Below the pieces are notes generated by a model. The model did no database searches. It was given only the letters and a program-made list of their open reading frames with translations, and was not told the origin of the DNA. A DNA stretch of 64,000 nucleotides from contig CAZJKJ010000003.1 of NCBI GenBank assembly GCA_964546435.1, forward strand, positions 1 to 64,000, written 5' to 3'. Both the position numbers and the translations under genes were made by a program. Source of the stretch: CAYNST01 sp964546435. Its GTDB lineage: Bacteria; Pseudomonadota; Gammaproteobacteria; Pseudomonadales; Cellvibrionaceae. Of this stretch, positions 7,962 to 17,391 are shown one piece after another (position 1 is the stretch's first letter; each line of letters begins with the position of its first letter).

Positions 7962-9758
7962 ATGCGCAGCGTGTATTGCGGTGCAGTGCGCACCGAAGAT
8001 ATCGACAAAGAAGTGACCTTGTGCGGCTGGGTGGATAGACGCCGTGACCATGGCGGCGTGATTTTTATCGATCTGCGGGATCGCGACGGCATCGTCCAGG
8101 TGGTTTTTGACCCGGATAGCAAGGACTTTGAACTTGCCGATAAATTGCGCGGCGAATACGTGATCAAGGTGGTTGGTAAGGTTCGGGCACGCAGTGCTGC
8201 CACGGCCAATCCGAATATGGCAACGGGTGCCATCGAAGTTTATGGCCTGGGTCTGGAGATACTGAACAGCGCCGAAACGCCGCCGTTTCCGCTGGACGCA
8301 CATGCGCGGGTCGGTGAGGATGTGCGGCTGAAGTATCGCTATCTCGATCTGCGCCGGCAGGATATGCAGCGTAACCTGCAATTCAGATCCAAAGTGACCA
8401 GCGCCATCCGCAATTATCTGGATCGCAACGGGTTTCTTGATATTGAAACGCCAATTCTGACACGGGCGACCCCCGAGGGCGCGCGCGATTATCTGGTTCC
8501 ATCCCGCACTCATGAGGGGCATTTTTTCGCGTTGCCTCAATCGCCTCAGCTGTTCAAGCAACTGTTGATGATCGCGGGGCTGGACCGCTACTACCAAATC
8601 GCCAAGTGCTTCCGGGATGAAGACCTGCGAGCAGACCGGCAGCCGGAATTTACCCAGATCGACATCGAAACATCCTTTTTGGGTGAAGAGCAGATCATGG
8701 CGATTACCCAGGAGATGATCAGCGAGCTGTTCCAGTCGATGCTGGGCGTGGAACTCGGCGAATTCCCCCGCATGTCTTTCAGTGAAGCCATGGAACGCTT
8801 TGGCTCCGACAAGCCGGACCTGCGCATCCCGCTGGAGCTGGTCGAAGTGAAGGATCTAATGCTGGATGTAGATTTCAAGGTATTCTCAGGTCCGGCAAAG
8901 GATCCGGCAGGGCGGGTAGCCGCGCTCAAGGTGCCTGGCGGCGGAGAATCGCTGAGTCGAAAGCAGATCGACGATTACACCCGGTTCGTCAGTATTTATG
9001 GCGCAAAAGGCCTGGCCTATATCAAGATCAACAATGTTGATGACATTGAAGAGGGGCTGCAGTCACCGATTGTAAAATTCCTGCCGGTGAACACGCGCCG
9101 CGAAATTCTGGCGCGGGTAGGCGGTCAGAATGGCGATATCATTTTCTTCGGGGCGGACAAGGGCAAGGTCGTGTCGGAAGCGCTGGGTGCTTTGCGATGC
9201 AAGATCGGCGCTGATCTCAACCTGTATACAAAGCAATGGGCGCCGCTCTGGGTGATCGATTTCCCCATGTTCGAAGAAACCGACGGTGGTGGACTGGGCG
9301 CCTTGCATCATCCATTCACATCGCCGTCCTGTACTCTGGAAGAACTGAAGCAGAACCCCTCGAAGGCGTTGTCCCGTGCCTACGATATGGTGTTGAATGG
9401 TACCGAGCTGGGCGGCGGATCTGTCCGTATTCATGATCAGGAAATGCAACAGGCGGTTTTTCAGATACTCGGTATCGGGCCGCAGGAGCAACGCGACAAA
9501 TTTGGATTCCTGCTGGACGCGTTGCGTCATGGCGCGCCACCCCATGGTGGCCTGGCCTTCGGACTGGATCGGTTGATTATGCTGATGACCGGTTCGGATT
9601 CAATCAGGGATGTCATTGCTTTTCCGAAGACGCAAACGGCGGCCTGTGTCATGACCGAAGCGCCAAGCACGGTCGATCCCGGTCAGCTGCGGGATTTGCA
9701 TATCCAGATCAGCCGAAAGGAAAAAAAGCAGAGCTCAGAAAAACAGGGCTCAGAGTAG
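7962..9758 (+). CDS. aspS: Aspartyl-tRNA synthetase
   Basis: Charges tRNA-Asp (possibly also tRNA-Asn if the strain lacks AsnRS; the window cannot tell). An N-terminal OB-fold anticodon domain (about 1-110, with RDHGGVIFIDLRDRDG) is followed by the class II core: YLDLRR, motif 2 FRDEDLRADRQPEFTQID, the bacterial GAD insert (about 290-420) and motif 3 GLAFGLDRLIMLM. At 598 residues it is slightly longer than E. coli AspRS (590) because of a charged C-terminal tail. Second gene of the FmdB-aspS pair; two hairpins follow its stop. Confidence 0.97.
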   Translation: MRSVYCGAVRTEDIDKEVTLCGWVDRRRDHGGVIFIDLRDRDGIVQVVFDPDSKDFELADKLRGEYVIKVVGKVRARSAATANPNMATGAIEVYGLGLEILNSAETPPFPLDAHARVGEDVRLKYRYLDLRRQDMQRNLQFRSKVTSAIRNYLDRNGFLDIETPILTRATPEGARDYLVPSRTHEGHFFALPQSPQLFKQLLMIAGLDRYYQIAKCFRDEDLRADRQPEFTQIDIETSFLGEEQIMAITQEMISELFQSMLGVELGEFPRMSFSEAMERFGSDKPDLRIPLELVEVKDLMLDVDFKVFSGPAKDPAGRVAALKVPGGGESLSRKQIDDYTRFVSIYGAKGLAYIKINNVDDIEEGLQSPIVKFLPVNTRREILARVGGQNGDIIFFGADKGKVVSEALGALRCKIGADLNLYTKQWAPLWVIDFPMFEETDGGGLGALHHPFTSPSCTLEELKQNPSKALSRAYDMVLNGTELGGGSVRIHDQEMQQAVFQILGIGPQEQRDKFGFLLDALRHGAPPHGGLAFGLDRLIMLMTGSDSIRDVIAFPKTQTAACVMTEAPSTVDPGQLRDLHIQISRKEKKQSSEKQGSE

Positions 9759-9766
9759 TCCAGTAT

Positions 9767-9811
9767 CCGCCGTGCATTCCTGCACGGCGGCGTTCAGGCA
9801 GGACGCCTTTT
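9767..9811 (+). terminator. Double hairpin after aspS
   Basis: A perfect 10-bp stem (CCGCCGTGCA at 9767-9776, TGCACGGCGG at 9781-9790, 4-nt loop) overlaps a second hairpin GGCGT (9789-9793) / ACGCC (9803-9807) followed by TTTT. The two share bases and cannot both form fully. The second has the T-run of an intrinsic terminator. Confidence 0.65.
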
Positions 9812-9845
9812 CTCGGGATCCTCTCCGAAATTTCAGTCCATGTGT

Positions 9846-10361
9846 CTATAAAGCGTGTAAAGCCAGGGCCTGCCGATAGGCCCATTTCACCTCTTCACTG
9901 AAACAACAAAATACGATCTCATCGAAGATATCCCGGTTTGCAATGTAGTCCATGACCGTATCTACCGCAATGCGGCTGGCATGGTCGACGGGAAATCCGT
10001 AAACCCCGCAACTGATTGCCGGGAACGCGACTCGGGGAACTTTCAACCGGTAGGCTTCATTGAGGCAGGAGGTGTAGCATTGCCGCAACGTTTCGGGTTC
10101 GCCAGAATATCCGTCCTTCCAGACAGGGCCGACCGTGTGAATGATCCATTTGGCGGGCAGCGCAAAACCCGGGGTCGACTTCGCAGCTCCAGGTTGGCAG
10201 CCCTCGAGCTTCGCGCAGGCCGATTTCAGTTGAGGGCCGGCGGCACGATGAATGGCACCATCAACACCGCCGCCGCCAAGCAAACTGCTGTTTGCTGCGT
10301 TGACTACTGCGTCGACGGCAAGCCCGGTGATGTCTGCCTGCAGAGCGGAGACCTGAGTCAT
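9846..10361 (-). CDS. Macrodomain protein, YmdB-like
   Basis: Predicted O-acetyl-ADP-ribose deacetylase or other ADP-ribose hydrolase, 171 residues, cytoplasmic. The single macrodomain shows DAVVNAANSSLLGGGGVDGAIHRAAG (ADP-ribose binding loop with catalytic Asn/Asp, residues about 17-43), the IIHTVGP strand near 74-80 and the second phosphate loop FPAISCGVYGFP (about 114-125). The length matches E. coli YmdB (177). It is a single gene on the minus strand between aspS and the DUF1461 gene. Confidence 0.9.
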   Translation of the reverse strand: MTQVSALQADITGLAVDAVVNAANSSLLGGGGVDGAIHRAAGPQLKSACAKLEGCQPGAAKSTPGFALPAKWIIHTVGPVWKDGYSGEPETLRQCYTSCLNEAYRLKVPRVAFPAISCGVYGFPVDHASRIAVDTVMDYIANRDIFDEIVFCCFSEEVKWAYRQALALHAL

Positions 10362-10614
10362 GATATCTTTCCGGCTGCGCAGTCCGGTGCTGGCGCAGCG
10401 ATAGGTGGACGACGAGTTCGTAACATGAGGAATTGTGTCCGTGAGTCAGCGAGCGACTTGTCAGGTGGTATAGTTCAGGCCGAACACATTCCTCACAAGG
10501 ATGGGATGGATACGGCAAAGCCCTGCGGCCCGGATTATGGGCTGAGTCACATCATCCCCGAGCCAAGGCCGATATGATGCATTTTCCTCTTACGAATCAG
10601 CAAAATACTTAACG

Positions 10615-11343
10615 ATGCAACAAACAGCACGAGTTTATCTGGAAGCATTCTTTCTCGCATTGTCGGGCCTGCTGGTAGCGCTTGCGCTTGGCTGGCTGCT
10701 GCTTTCGGCGGTCAATTTTTCCTATCCGGTATGGCATGATCATGCTTCGATAGCTTGGGCCATTGAAGAGTACGGCGGTCAGAATCGCTATAAAAAGGGG
10801 TTTGATGAGACCACGCGGGAGCAGCGCATTGAACTGTTCGCCGGTATCGTTCGTGCGATCAACAAAGGTGGAGAGGGGTTGGCGGAGCTTGAATACAAGG
10901 TTCCCGGGTATCCATCGCAAACGTTGCTGCGTCCCCCCGAAGTGGTGCATTTGCAGGACGTCGCCAATTTGATCACCCAGGGCCGGTACGTGGCTGTCAT
11001 TGCATTGCTGCTTTGGGTGGGTATCTGGTTTTATCTGTTTCGGCGGAGTAAGCCGGCGCCGTCACTGGGTTTGCAGATGGTGACGATCAGCGGTTTCGTC
11101 GGCATTGTTACACTGGTAGTCGTGCTGATTGGCGCCAAGGCCGTATTTTACAAACTGCACGAATGGATATTTCCCGACGATCACGAGTGGTTTTTTTATT
11201 ATCAGGACTCCTTGATGTCCACCATGATGTACGCCCCTAATCTGTTCGCCTGGATTGCTATTGAGTGGCTTCTGCTGTCGATGATTTTACTGGCACTGCT
11301 TCAACTCGGCATGGGCAAGCTGATTTCACATTTGCAAAAGTAG
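10615..11343 (+). CDS. DUF1461-like integral membrane protein
   Basis: Unknown function. Hydrophobic segments are seen at about residues 8-32, 123-145, 155-180 and 208-235, so four membrane spans with a large soluble loop at about 35-120. The sequence FPDDHEWFFYYQDSLMSTMMYAPN between spans 3 and 4 is characteristic of the DUF1461 (TIGR01906) family. The start ATG at 10615 opens MQQTARVYLEAFF. It is convergent with the phosphate transporter gene. Confidence 0.75.
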   Translation: MQQTARVYLEAFFLALSGLLVALALGWLLLSAVNFSYPVWHDHASIAWAIEEYGGQNRYKKGFDETTREQRIELFAGIVRAINKGGEGLAELEYKVPGYPSQTLLRPPEVVHLQDVANLITQGRYVAVIALLLWVGIWFYLFRRSKPAPSLGLQMVTISGFVGIVTLVVVLIGAKAVFYKLHEWIFPDDHEWFFYYQDSLMSTMMYAPNLFAWIAIEWLLLSMILLALLQLGMGKLISHLQK

Positions 11344-11427
11344 TCGGTCTTCACTCGCGGATGGTCCGGGAGGGGGGTACGGAGAGCCGAGCGCCCCCCG
11401 TACGTTCCATACTTTGCAAATCGGGAA

Positions 11428-12981
11428 TCAACACCCGCAGAACATGCCTTTCAGCGTAAAGAATGCGATTGCGGCAAGCAGTGCAGATGCAGGGACCGTG
11501 ATGATCCAGGCCGCCGCAATACGGTACAAGTGCTTCCGCTTGACCAGTTCCTGCTTGTAGATTTTCTTGATTCGTTTCTTTTCGGATTTTGGTACGCCGG
11601 CGGCGACGGGGTTGGTTTCCCATTTCTTCAGCATGCGGCGCATGTCTTCAACCGATGATTTGGTGAATTTTGCCAGAAACCGCTCCAGGGCGGCGCGCTC
11701 TTCGCCTTCATGCCGGTTCAGCAACCCGTGTAACCGACTCGCATAGCGGGTTTTGAGATACTCACGCAGAAAGCCGACGCCAAAAACGCCTCCCAATGCA
11801 ATATGGGTCGAACTGACAGGCAAACCCAGCTGCGACGCAATAATCACCGTGACGGCAGCGGACATAGCGATACAGTAAGCACGAGTCTTGTCCAGTTCGG
11901 TAATTTCCCCGCCGACTGTTCTAATGAGTTTCGGCCCAAATAACGCCAGGCCAACAGCGAGACCGAGAGCACCAATCAGCATGATCCACAGCGGGATGGC
12001 GGCTTTGGAAGAAATGGCATCCTGCGACAGTGCGCCGTTGATTGCGGCGAGTGGGCCAATTGCGTTGGCGACGTCATTTGCCCCGTGAGCAAAGCTTAAA
12101 AGACCGGCGGCAAACACTAATGGAATGGTAAACAGCCCGTTTACGCTATCCGTGTTATTGCTCTTTGAGGAATAGCTGCGGGTACACGTACGGGATACAA
12201 AGTAAACACCGGCCGCCGTTGTGAGAGCGATGCCCTGTGCGACCAGCATGGAAGGCTGCCAAATTTTTGCCATTCCCTTGAGTAGCAGGTAAGACACAAA
12301 GGCCCAGGCCATGAGGGCTACAAGCCAGGGAACGTAGACTCGCGCGGCCGCATCCACATCGTCACGATAGAGAATGGCTTTCTTGATAAACATGAGCAAT
12401 ACGGCTGCGATAAACCCGCCCATGAGGGGCGATATCACCCAGCTTGCCGCAATGGCGCCCAGGTTTGACCAATTGGCGATTCCCATGCCCCCCGCAGCGA
12501 GGCCTGCACCCAGCACGCCGCCAACGATGGAATGAGTGGTCGAGACAGGGGCCCCCATCCAGGTGGCAAAATTCAACCAGATCGCGCCGGCCAGCAGGGC
12601 GGCGGTCATCAACCAGATAAAGGTAGCGGTGTCGCTCACAAGATCCGGGTCAATGATGCCTGATTTGATGGTAGTCACTACATGTCCGCCGGCAATCAGT
12701 GCTCCGGCAGTTTCGAAGACAGCCGCAAGGACAATTGCCCAGCCGAGTGTTATGGCGTTGGATCCCACGGCGGGACCGACATTGTTGGCCACATCGTTGG
12801 CGCCGATGTTCATGGCCATGTACGCCCCGGCCAGGGCCGCAAACACGAGGATGGGATTGGTAACCCCAAGCGCGAGATTGTGCGTGTACCAAAAAACAGC
12901 CACTAAAAAGATGAGTGGGGCAACTATCTGTAACCAGCGCGGCGCATCCGCCTCTGGAGTTTTGGCAGAGTGTCGTGACAT
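11428..12981 (-). CDS. PiT-family inorganic phosphate transporter
   Basis: Low-affinity inner-membrane symporter for phosphate (likely as metal-phosphate with H+ or Na+). The family's duplicated signature is visible: GANDVANNVGPAVGSNAIT near residues 60-78 and HGANDVANAIGPLAAINGA in the second half. About ten hydrophobic segments flank a charged cytoplasmic region (KTRYASRLHGLLNRHEGEE through IKKIYKQELVKRKH). No PhoU-like pit accessory gene is adjacent. 517 residues is near the E. coli PitA length (499). Confidence 0.92.
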   Translation of the reverse strand: MSRHSAKTPEADAPRWLQIVAPLIFLVAVFWYTHNLALGVTNPILVFAALAGAYMAMNIGANDVANNVGPAVGSNAITLGWAIVLAAVFETAGALIAGGHVVTTIKSGIIDPDLVSDTATFIWLMTAALLAGAIWLNFATWMGAPVSTTHSIVGGVLGAGLAAGGMGIANWSNLGAIAASWVISPLMGGFIAAVLLMFIKKAILYRDDVDAAARVYVPWLVALMAWAFVSYLLLKGMAKIWQPSMLVAQGIALTTAAGVYFVSRTCTRSYSSKSNNTDSVNGLFTIPLVFAAGLLSFAHGANDVANAIGPLAAINGALSQDAISSKAAIPLWIMLIGALGLAVGLALFGPKLIRTVGGEITELDKTRAYCIAMSAAVTVIIASQLGLPVSSTHIALGGVFGVGFLREYLKTRYASRLHGLLNRHEGEERAALERFLAKFTKSSVEDMRRMLKKWETNPVAAGVPKSEKKRIKKIYKQELVKRKHLYRIAAAWIITVPASALLAAIAFFTLKGMFCGC

Positions 12982-13269
12982 TTTGTAATCCAGTGGACGT
13001 GGTTTGGAAGGCCGGCATTGTCACAAATACGCAACTAAAGTACATGCGATTCTTGAACCCCGTGAACAATTTCGGGAGTAGTTCTCATTAAATTCCACGC
13101 AAGATTAGGGCGCCGCAAAGAGGGGGTTTCGACGAGGCTGGTCATTTTTTGGACGATTGACAGCGCCAGAAGGCGGCACCCCCTTCAAACTCAGCGTTCC
13201 TTGCTCTAATATGCCCGCACTGCGTTACTTCATTTAGCGAGCACCAACGAACGCCATTAGGGGGCATAC

Positions 13270-14145
13270 GTGAGAAAAGGGATCATCCTCGCCGGCGGCA
13301 GCGGTACCCGCCTGTATCCACTGACTCAGGTGGTGAGCAAGCAGTTGATGCCAGTTTACGACAAGCCGATGATTTACTACCCCTTGTGCACATTGATGCA
13401 GGCGGGGATTCGGGAAGTCCTGGTTATCACAACACCGCAAGAGCAGTCCAGGTTTCAGGAATTGCTGGGTGATGGTACAAACTTTGGCATCAGTATCGAG
13501 TATGCCGTCCAACCTTCGCCGGACGGGCTGGCGCAGGCATTCATCATCGGCGAATCTTTCCTTGATGGCAGCTCGGTTGCACTGGTTCTGGGGGACAATC
13601 TGTTCTACGGCCATGACCTGGTGCACGCGCTCACGTCGGCCGCACACGGTGCCGGCGGGACCATCTTCGGATATCACGTGTCCAACCCCCGTGCCTATGG
13701 CGTGGTTGAATTCGACCAGAACGGCAAAGTTATCTCGATCGAGGAAAAGCCGGCGCAGCCCAAGTCCAGCTACGCGGTCCCCGGCATCTACTTTTTTGAC
13801 GAGAAAGTTGTGCAGTATGCGAAAGAGGTGACGCCTTCGGCCCGCGGCGAACTGGAGATTATCGATGTTATCAATCGTTATCTCAGCGAGGGAACCCTGC
13901 AGGTAGAACTGATGGGGCGCGGCACTGCATGGCTGGATACAGGAACTCACGATGATCTGCTGGCAGCTGCCCATTTCATCGCGACGATCGACAAGCGCCA
14001 GGGGCTCAAGGTGAACTGCCCCGAAGAGGTGGCGTTCCGTAATAAATGGATCAATGAAGCTGAACTGCGCAGAATCGCGGAACCATTGCGCAAGAGCGGC
14101 TATGGCGAATATCTTCTGAAACTACTGGATGACCGGGTATTCTGA
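13270..14145 (+). CDS. rmlA: Glucose-1-phosphate thymidylyltransferase
   Basis: First step of dTDP-L-rhamnose synthesis: dTTP plus glucose-1-phosphate gives dTDP-glucose. The nucleotide-binding GGSGTRLYPLT is at residues 8-18, followed by KQLMPVYDKPMIYYPL, EQSRFQELLGDG and VLGDNLFYGHD. 291 residues is the standard length. The start is GTG at 13270 preceded by a strong AGGGGG ribosome site at about 13258-13264. First of four genes; its stop overlaps the rmlC start. Confidence 0.96.
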   Translation: MRKGIILAGGSGTRLYPLTQVVSKQLMPVYDKPMIYYPLCTLMQAGIREVLVITTPQEQSRFQELLGDGTNFGISIEYAVQPSPDGLAQAFIIGESFLDGSSVALVLGDNLFYGHDLVHALTSAAHGAGGTIFGYHVSNPRAYGVVEFDQNGKVISIEEKPAQPKSSYAVPGIYFFDEKVVQYAKEVTPSARGELEIIDVINRYLSEGTLQVELMGRGTAWLDTGTHDDLLAAAHFIATIDKRQGLKVNCPEEVAFRNKWINEAELRRIAEPLRKSGYGEYLLKLLDDRVF

Positions 14146-14693
14146 TGAAATACATTCCGACAAAAATTCCAGATGTGCAAATCCTCGAACCCCAGATATT
14201 TGGAGATGAGCGGGGTTTCTTTATGGAAACCTTCCGGGCTGATGAGTTTATTGCTCAAACCGGTGCAAAACCGTTCGTTCAGGATAACCACAGTAAGTCG
14301 GCGCACGGAATCCTGCGCGGATTGCATTATCAGACGCAACACACCCAGGGAAAACTGGTGCGGGTAGTCAGCGGCGCAGTATTTGACGTCGCGGTGGACA
14401 TGCGGGAAAAGTCCCCCACATTTGGTCAATGGGTCGGGGTGGAACTGTCAGCCGAGAACAAGCGTCAGCTCTGGGTTCCCGAAGGCTTCGCTCACGGCTT
14501 TTATGTTATGAGCAACTCTGCCGAATTTTTCTACAAATGCACTGACTACTACCATCCGGGATCGGAGGTATCGCTCAGGTGGAACGATCCTGCACTCGAT
14601 ATAGACTGGCCCATATTGGCGAGCTCTCCGCCGAAGCTGTCGGCAAAGGATGAAAAAGGCGTTTTGTTCAAGGACGCTCCCAAATTCAGTTAG
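14145..14693 (+). CDS. rmlC: dTDP-4-dehydrorhamnose 3,5-epimerase
   Basis: Epimerises dTDP-4-keto-6-deoxyglucose at C3 and C5. The cupin fold shows GFFMETFRADEF, the HSKSAHGILRGLHYQ segment with the catalytic His, and VPEGFAHGFYVMS. 182 residues, normal length. The ATG at 14145-14147 overlaps the rmlA TGA by one base (ATGA-type coupling). Confidence 0.96.
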   Translation: MKYIPTKIPDVQILEPQIFGDERGFFMETFRADEFIAQTGAKPFVQDNHSKSAHGILRGLHYQTQHTQGKLVRVVSGAVFDVAVDMREKSPTFGQWVGVELSAENKRQLWVPEGFAHGFYVMSNSAEFFYKCTDYYHPGSEVSLRWNDPALDIDWPILASSPPKLSAKDEKGVLFKDAPKFS

Positions 14694-14709
14694 CAGGATT
14701 TCAGCGGGT

Positions 14710-15582
14710 ATGAAAATTCTTATCGCCGGCAAGAACGGACAGGTTGCCTGGGAATTGGAGCGTTCGGCACCGGAAGGGTGCAACCTCGTTGTTCTGGGCC
14801 GAAGTGATCTCGATATAGCGGATCGCGTTGCCGTTGAAACGCGGCTTGCACAAGAGCGACCGGATGTCGTGATCAATGCGGCCGCTTATACGGCAGTGGA
14901 TAAAGCGGAATCCGAACCCGATGAGGCTTCCGCGGTGAATGAATCCGGAGCGGCCAACCTGGCGCGCGCCTGTGCCGAACTGGATGCACGGCTTGTCCAT
15001 GTTTCGACGGACTTCGTATTCAGCGGCGATCAATCCACACCTTACACCCCCGCAGATCCGACGGGCCCGACGGGCGTCTATGGCGCGTCCAAGCTCGCGG
15101 GCGAAATGGCGGTGCAGTCGGTTCTGCCCGAGCGCAGCTTGATCATCCGCACCGCCTGGGTTTACTCGGTACATGGCAACAATTTCGTCAAGACCATGTT
15201 GCGTCTGATGAACGAGAAGCCCCAGCTGAATGTCGTGTATGACCAGGTGGGCACGCCGACCTGGGCTCGCACGCTCGCCCGGGCGCTGTGGGCTGCAGTC
15301 GACCGGCCCGAACTGCGAGGAATTCTTCACTGGACGGATGCCGGCGTGGCCTCCTGGTATGATTTTGCGGTTTCCATTCAGTCCATCGCTCTGGAAAAAG
15401 GATTGCTTGAGAAAAAGATACCCATACGCCCGATTCCGTCGTCCGGATATCCCACCGCGGCCCGGCGGCCTCAATATTCCGTATTGGACAAGTCTCAGGC
15501 AGAGCAGGCACTGGGCATGCAGACGGAACACTGGCAACAGCAACTCGGCTTCATGCTCGACGATTTAAATTCTCATTTATAG
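14710..15582 (+). CDS. rmlD: dTDP-4-dehydrorhamnose reductase
   Basis: NAD(P)H-dependent last step to dTDP-L-rhamnose. The Rossmann start MKILIAGKNGQVAWEL sets the start at ATG 14710; a frame extension back to 14650 overlaps rmlC and is rejected. VINAAAYTAVDKAE is the family motif, and GVYGASKLAGE carries the catalytic Tyr-xxx-Lys. 290 residues. Third gene of the unit, 16 bp after rmlC. Confidence 0.95.
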   Translation: MKILIAGKNGQVAWELERSAPEGCNLVVLGRSDLDIADRVAVETRLAQERPDVVINAAAYTAVDKAESEPDEASAVNESGAANLARACAELDARLVHVSTDFVFSGDQSTPYTPADPTGPTGVYGASKLAGEMAVQSVLPERSLIIRTAWVYSVHGNNFVKTMLRLMNEKPQLNVVYDQVGTPTWARTLARALWAAVDRPELRGILHWTDAGVASWYDFAVSIQSIALEKGLLEKKIPIRPIPSSGYPTAARRPQYSVLDKSQAEQALGMQTEHWQQQLGFMLDDLNSHL

Positions 15583-15601
15583 ATAAAAAGGCTGGGTTCG
15601 C

Positions 15602-16708
15602 ATGAGCGATCGACTCTTGGTAACCGGAGGTGCTGGTTTCATCGGTGCCAATTTCGTCCATTACTGGCTGCAAAAACATCCAGGTGATCAGGTAATTGTT
15701 CTCGATGCCCTGACCTACGCCGGCAATCTTGAGAATCTGGCGCCGCTGGTAGACAACCCCGGCTACACGTTTGTTCACGGTGATATCTGCGATACCGGTC
15801 TCGTCGAAAAGCTGCTGCGACAACACGATATCAATGTACTGGTTCATTTTGCTGCCGAATCCCACGTGGATCGCTCCATTACAGGCCCGGATGCGTTTAT
15901 CCAGACCAATATCATGGGAACTTACAGCCTGTTGAAAGCGGCGAAACAGGTCTGGCTGGACAATGGTCTGGTACCGCACCGGTTTCACCACGTATCGACC
16001 GACGAAGTCTATGGAACCCTGTCACCTGACGCGCCGGCATTTACGGAAGAAACGGCCTATGCGCCAAATTCACCGTATTCCGCCAGCAAGGCCGCATCCG
16101 ATCATCTGGTGCGCGCCTACCATCACACCTACGGGTTGCAGGTAACGACAAGCAACTGTTCCAACAACTATGGTCCATATCATTTTCCCGAAAAATTGAT
16201 CCCGCTGGTGATTACCAACCTTCTGCACAATCGGCCGCTGCCGGTTTACGGCGATGGCAGACAGATTCGCGACTGGCTTTATGTGGAAGACCATGCGCGC
16301 GGCATTGAGCTGGTGCTTGAGCGAGGTGCCGTCGGCGAAAACTACAATATTGGCGGACACAATGAATGGGCCAATATTGATATTGTCAAGCTGATTGGCC
16401 GGTTGCTGGAAAACGAATTTTCCGATACCAAGGAATGGGCGACCAGGTATCCGGAAGCAAAAGCGGTTATGGAAGGGCGCTCGGAAACGCTCATCTCCTT
16501 TGTAAAAGATCGCCCCGGACACGATCGGCGCTACGCAATCGACGCGTCCAGATCGACGCGGGAGTTGGGCTACCAGCCAGTGGAATCCTTCGAAACGGGA
16601 ATCGTGAAAACCATCCGCTGGTATCTGCAGAATGATTCCTGGTGGCGCAACGTCATGGACGGGTCATACCGTGACTGGATCGATACGCAATATAGCAGCA
16701 GAACCTGA
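15602..16708 (+). CDS. rmlB: dTDP-glucose 4,6-dehydratase
   Basis: Makes dTDP-4-keto-6-deoxyglucose; acts second in the pathway though last in this operon. The extended SDR shows TGGAGFIGANFVHYW (NAD loop), HFAAESHVDRSI, STDEVYG with the catalytic DE pair, YSASKAASDHLV with Tyr-xxx-Lys, and GDGRQIRDWLYVEDHA. 368 residues, normal length. With rmlA, C and D it completes the set; no glycosyltransferase follows, so the rhamnose acceptor (O-antigen, rhamnolipid or other) is unknown. Confidence 0.96.
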   Translation: MSDRLLVTGGAGFIGANFVHYWLQKHPGDQVIVLDALTYAGNLENLAPLVDNPGYTFVHGDICDTGLVEKLLRQHDINVLVHFAAESHVDRSITGPDAFIQTNIMGTYSLLKAAKQVWLDNGLVPHRFHHVSTDEVYGTLSPDAPAFTEETAYAPNSPYSASKAASDHLVRAYHHTYGLQVTTSNCSNNYGPYHFPEKLIPLVITNLLHNRPLPVYGDGRQIRDWLYVEDHARGIELVLERGAVGENYNIGGHNEWANIDIVKLIGRLLENEFSDTKEWATRYPEAKAVMEGRSETLISFVKDRPGHDRRYAIDASRSTRELGYQPVESFETGIVKTIRWYLQNDSWWRNVMDGSYRDWIDTQYSSRT

Positions 16709-16882
16709 GACGCCGAATAGAAGAACACTCAAGGATGGGTCGATGTCGGGATAGGGGTTGCCCTTGATGGTCGTTTGTCGTGCCGTGCTTGATTGTGCGT
16801 TGCGAGCGTCGGCGACACCGATCCGGTAGAGTTTCACGGCAACGCCTGCATATCAAATGAAACATACAGGGAGGTATGTTCA

Positions 16883-17308
16883 GTGAAAGTAGTCCTGTTT
16901 TCTCCAATGAGCGGTCGGGTTCGCCTGGACAGGAAATCCGTAAAGAATGCCATAGTTACACGATGCGCCAAATTTCAGGGCAGGGCTTACGTTCAGCGAA
17001 CGATGTCCAATAGCGGTGGCGAATTTTGTTTTGCTCCCATCGTGAAATTTGGTCTGTTCAATCACCGCAAGGTCCGTGTCATCCAGGAAGTTACCATTGA
17101 ATACCAGCGGGACATCTATCTCGCATGGTGCACCGTAAAAGCCAACGCTTATTGTGGTGGGGAAATATCGGCAAACCGGCGACCGGTGTCCGAGCCGATT
17201 CGGGTTGAATGCAATCTTGCGGATCCCGCTTCCCAGAACAGCTTTTTCAATATCCAGGGACGAAAAAAACTTGTTTTTGGCATCGCCAGAATTGAGCACG
17301 ACCAGTGA
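16883..17308 (+). CDS. DUF6795-like small protein
   Basis: Hypothetical protein of about 141 residues. It begins VKVVLFSPMSGRVRLDRKSVKNA and goes on to a beta-rich sequence (GEFCFAPI, EVTIEYQRDIYLAWCTVKANAY, ECNL near the end). This pattern of a gain-of-a-module start (SGxVxLxxxxVxxAxVTR) recalls the carboxypeptidase-regulatory-like DUF6795 family; I recall it only by resemblance. The start chosen is GTG at 16883 because GGGAGGT at 16869-16875 lies seven bases before it; the open frame extends further upstream without a ribosome site. A minus-strand frame of similar length overlaps it and was judged a shadow. Confidence 0.55.
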   Translation: MKVVLFSPMSGRVRLDRKSVKNAIVTRCAKFQGRAYVQRTMSNSGGEFCFAPIVKFGLFNHRKVRVIQEVTIEYQRDIYLAWCTVKANAYCGGEISANRRPVSEPIRVECNLADPASQNSFFNIQGRKKLVFGIARIEHDQ

Positions 17309-17391
17309 CCGTATGACTTCAATTAGCAGGCATGAACCCGGTTCTTGCCAGTTCATGTTCCAGCAACCTGTTTATGGAAAAGGTATTCAAG

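Noticed and set aside
11360..11410. G- and C-rich near-palindrome between DUF1461 and PiT genes
   Set aside because: Pairing is imperfect with no T-run on either strand; not strong enough to call a terminator.
16880..17356. Minus-strand 158-residue open frame overlapping the DUF6795-like gene
   Set aside because: No ribosome site and no recognisable family; the plus strand has a strong ribosome site and a family-like protein, so this is treated as a shadow.
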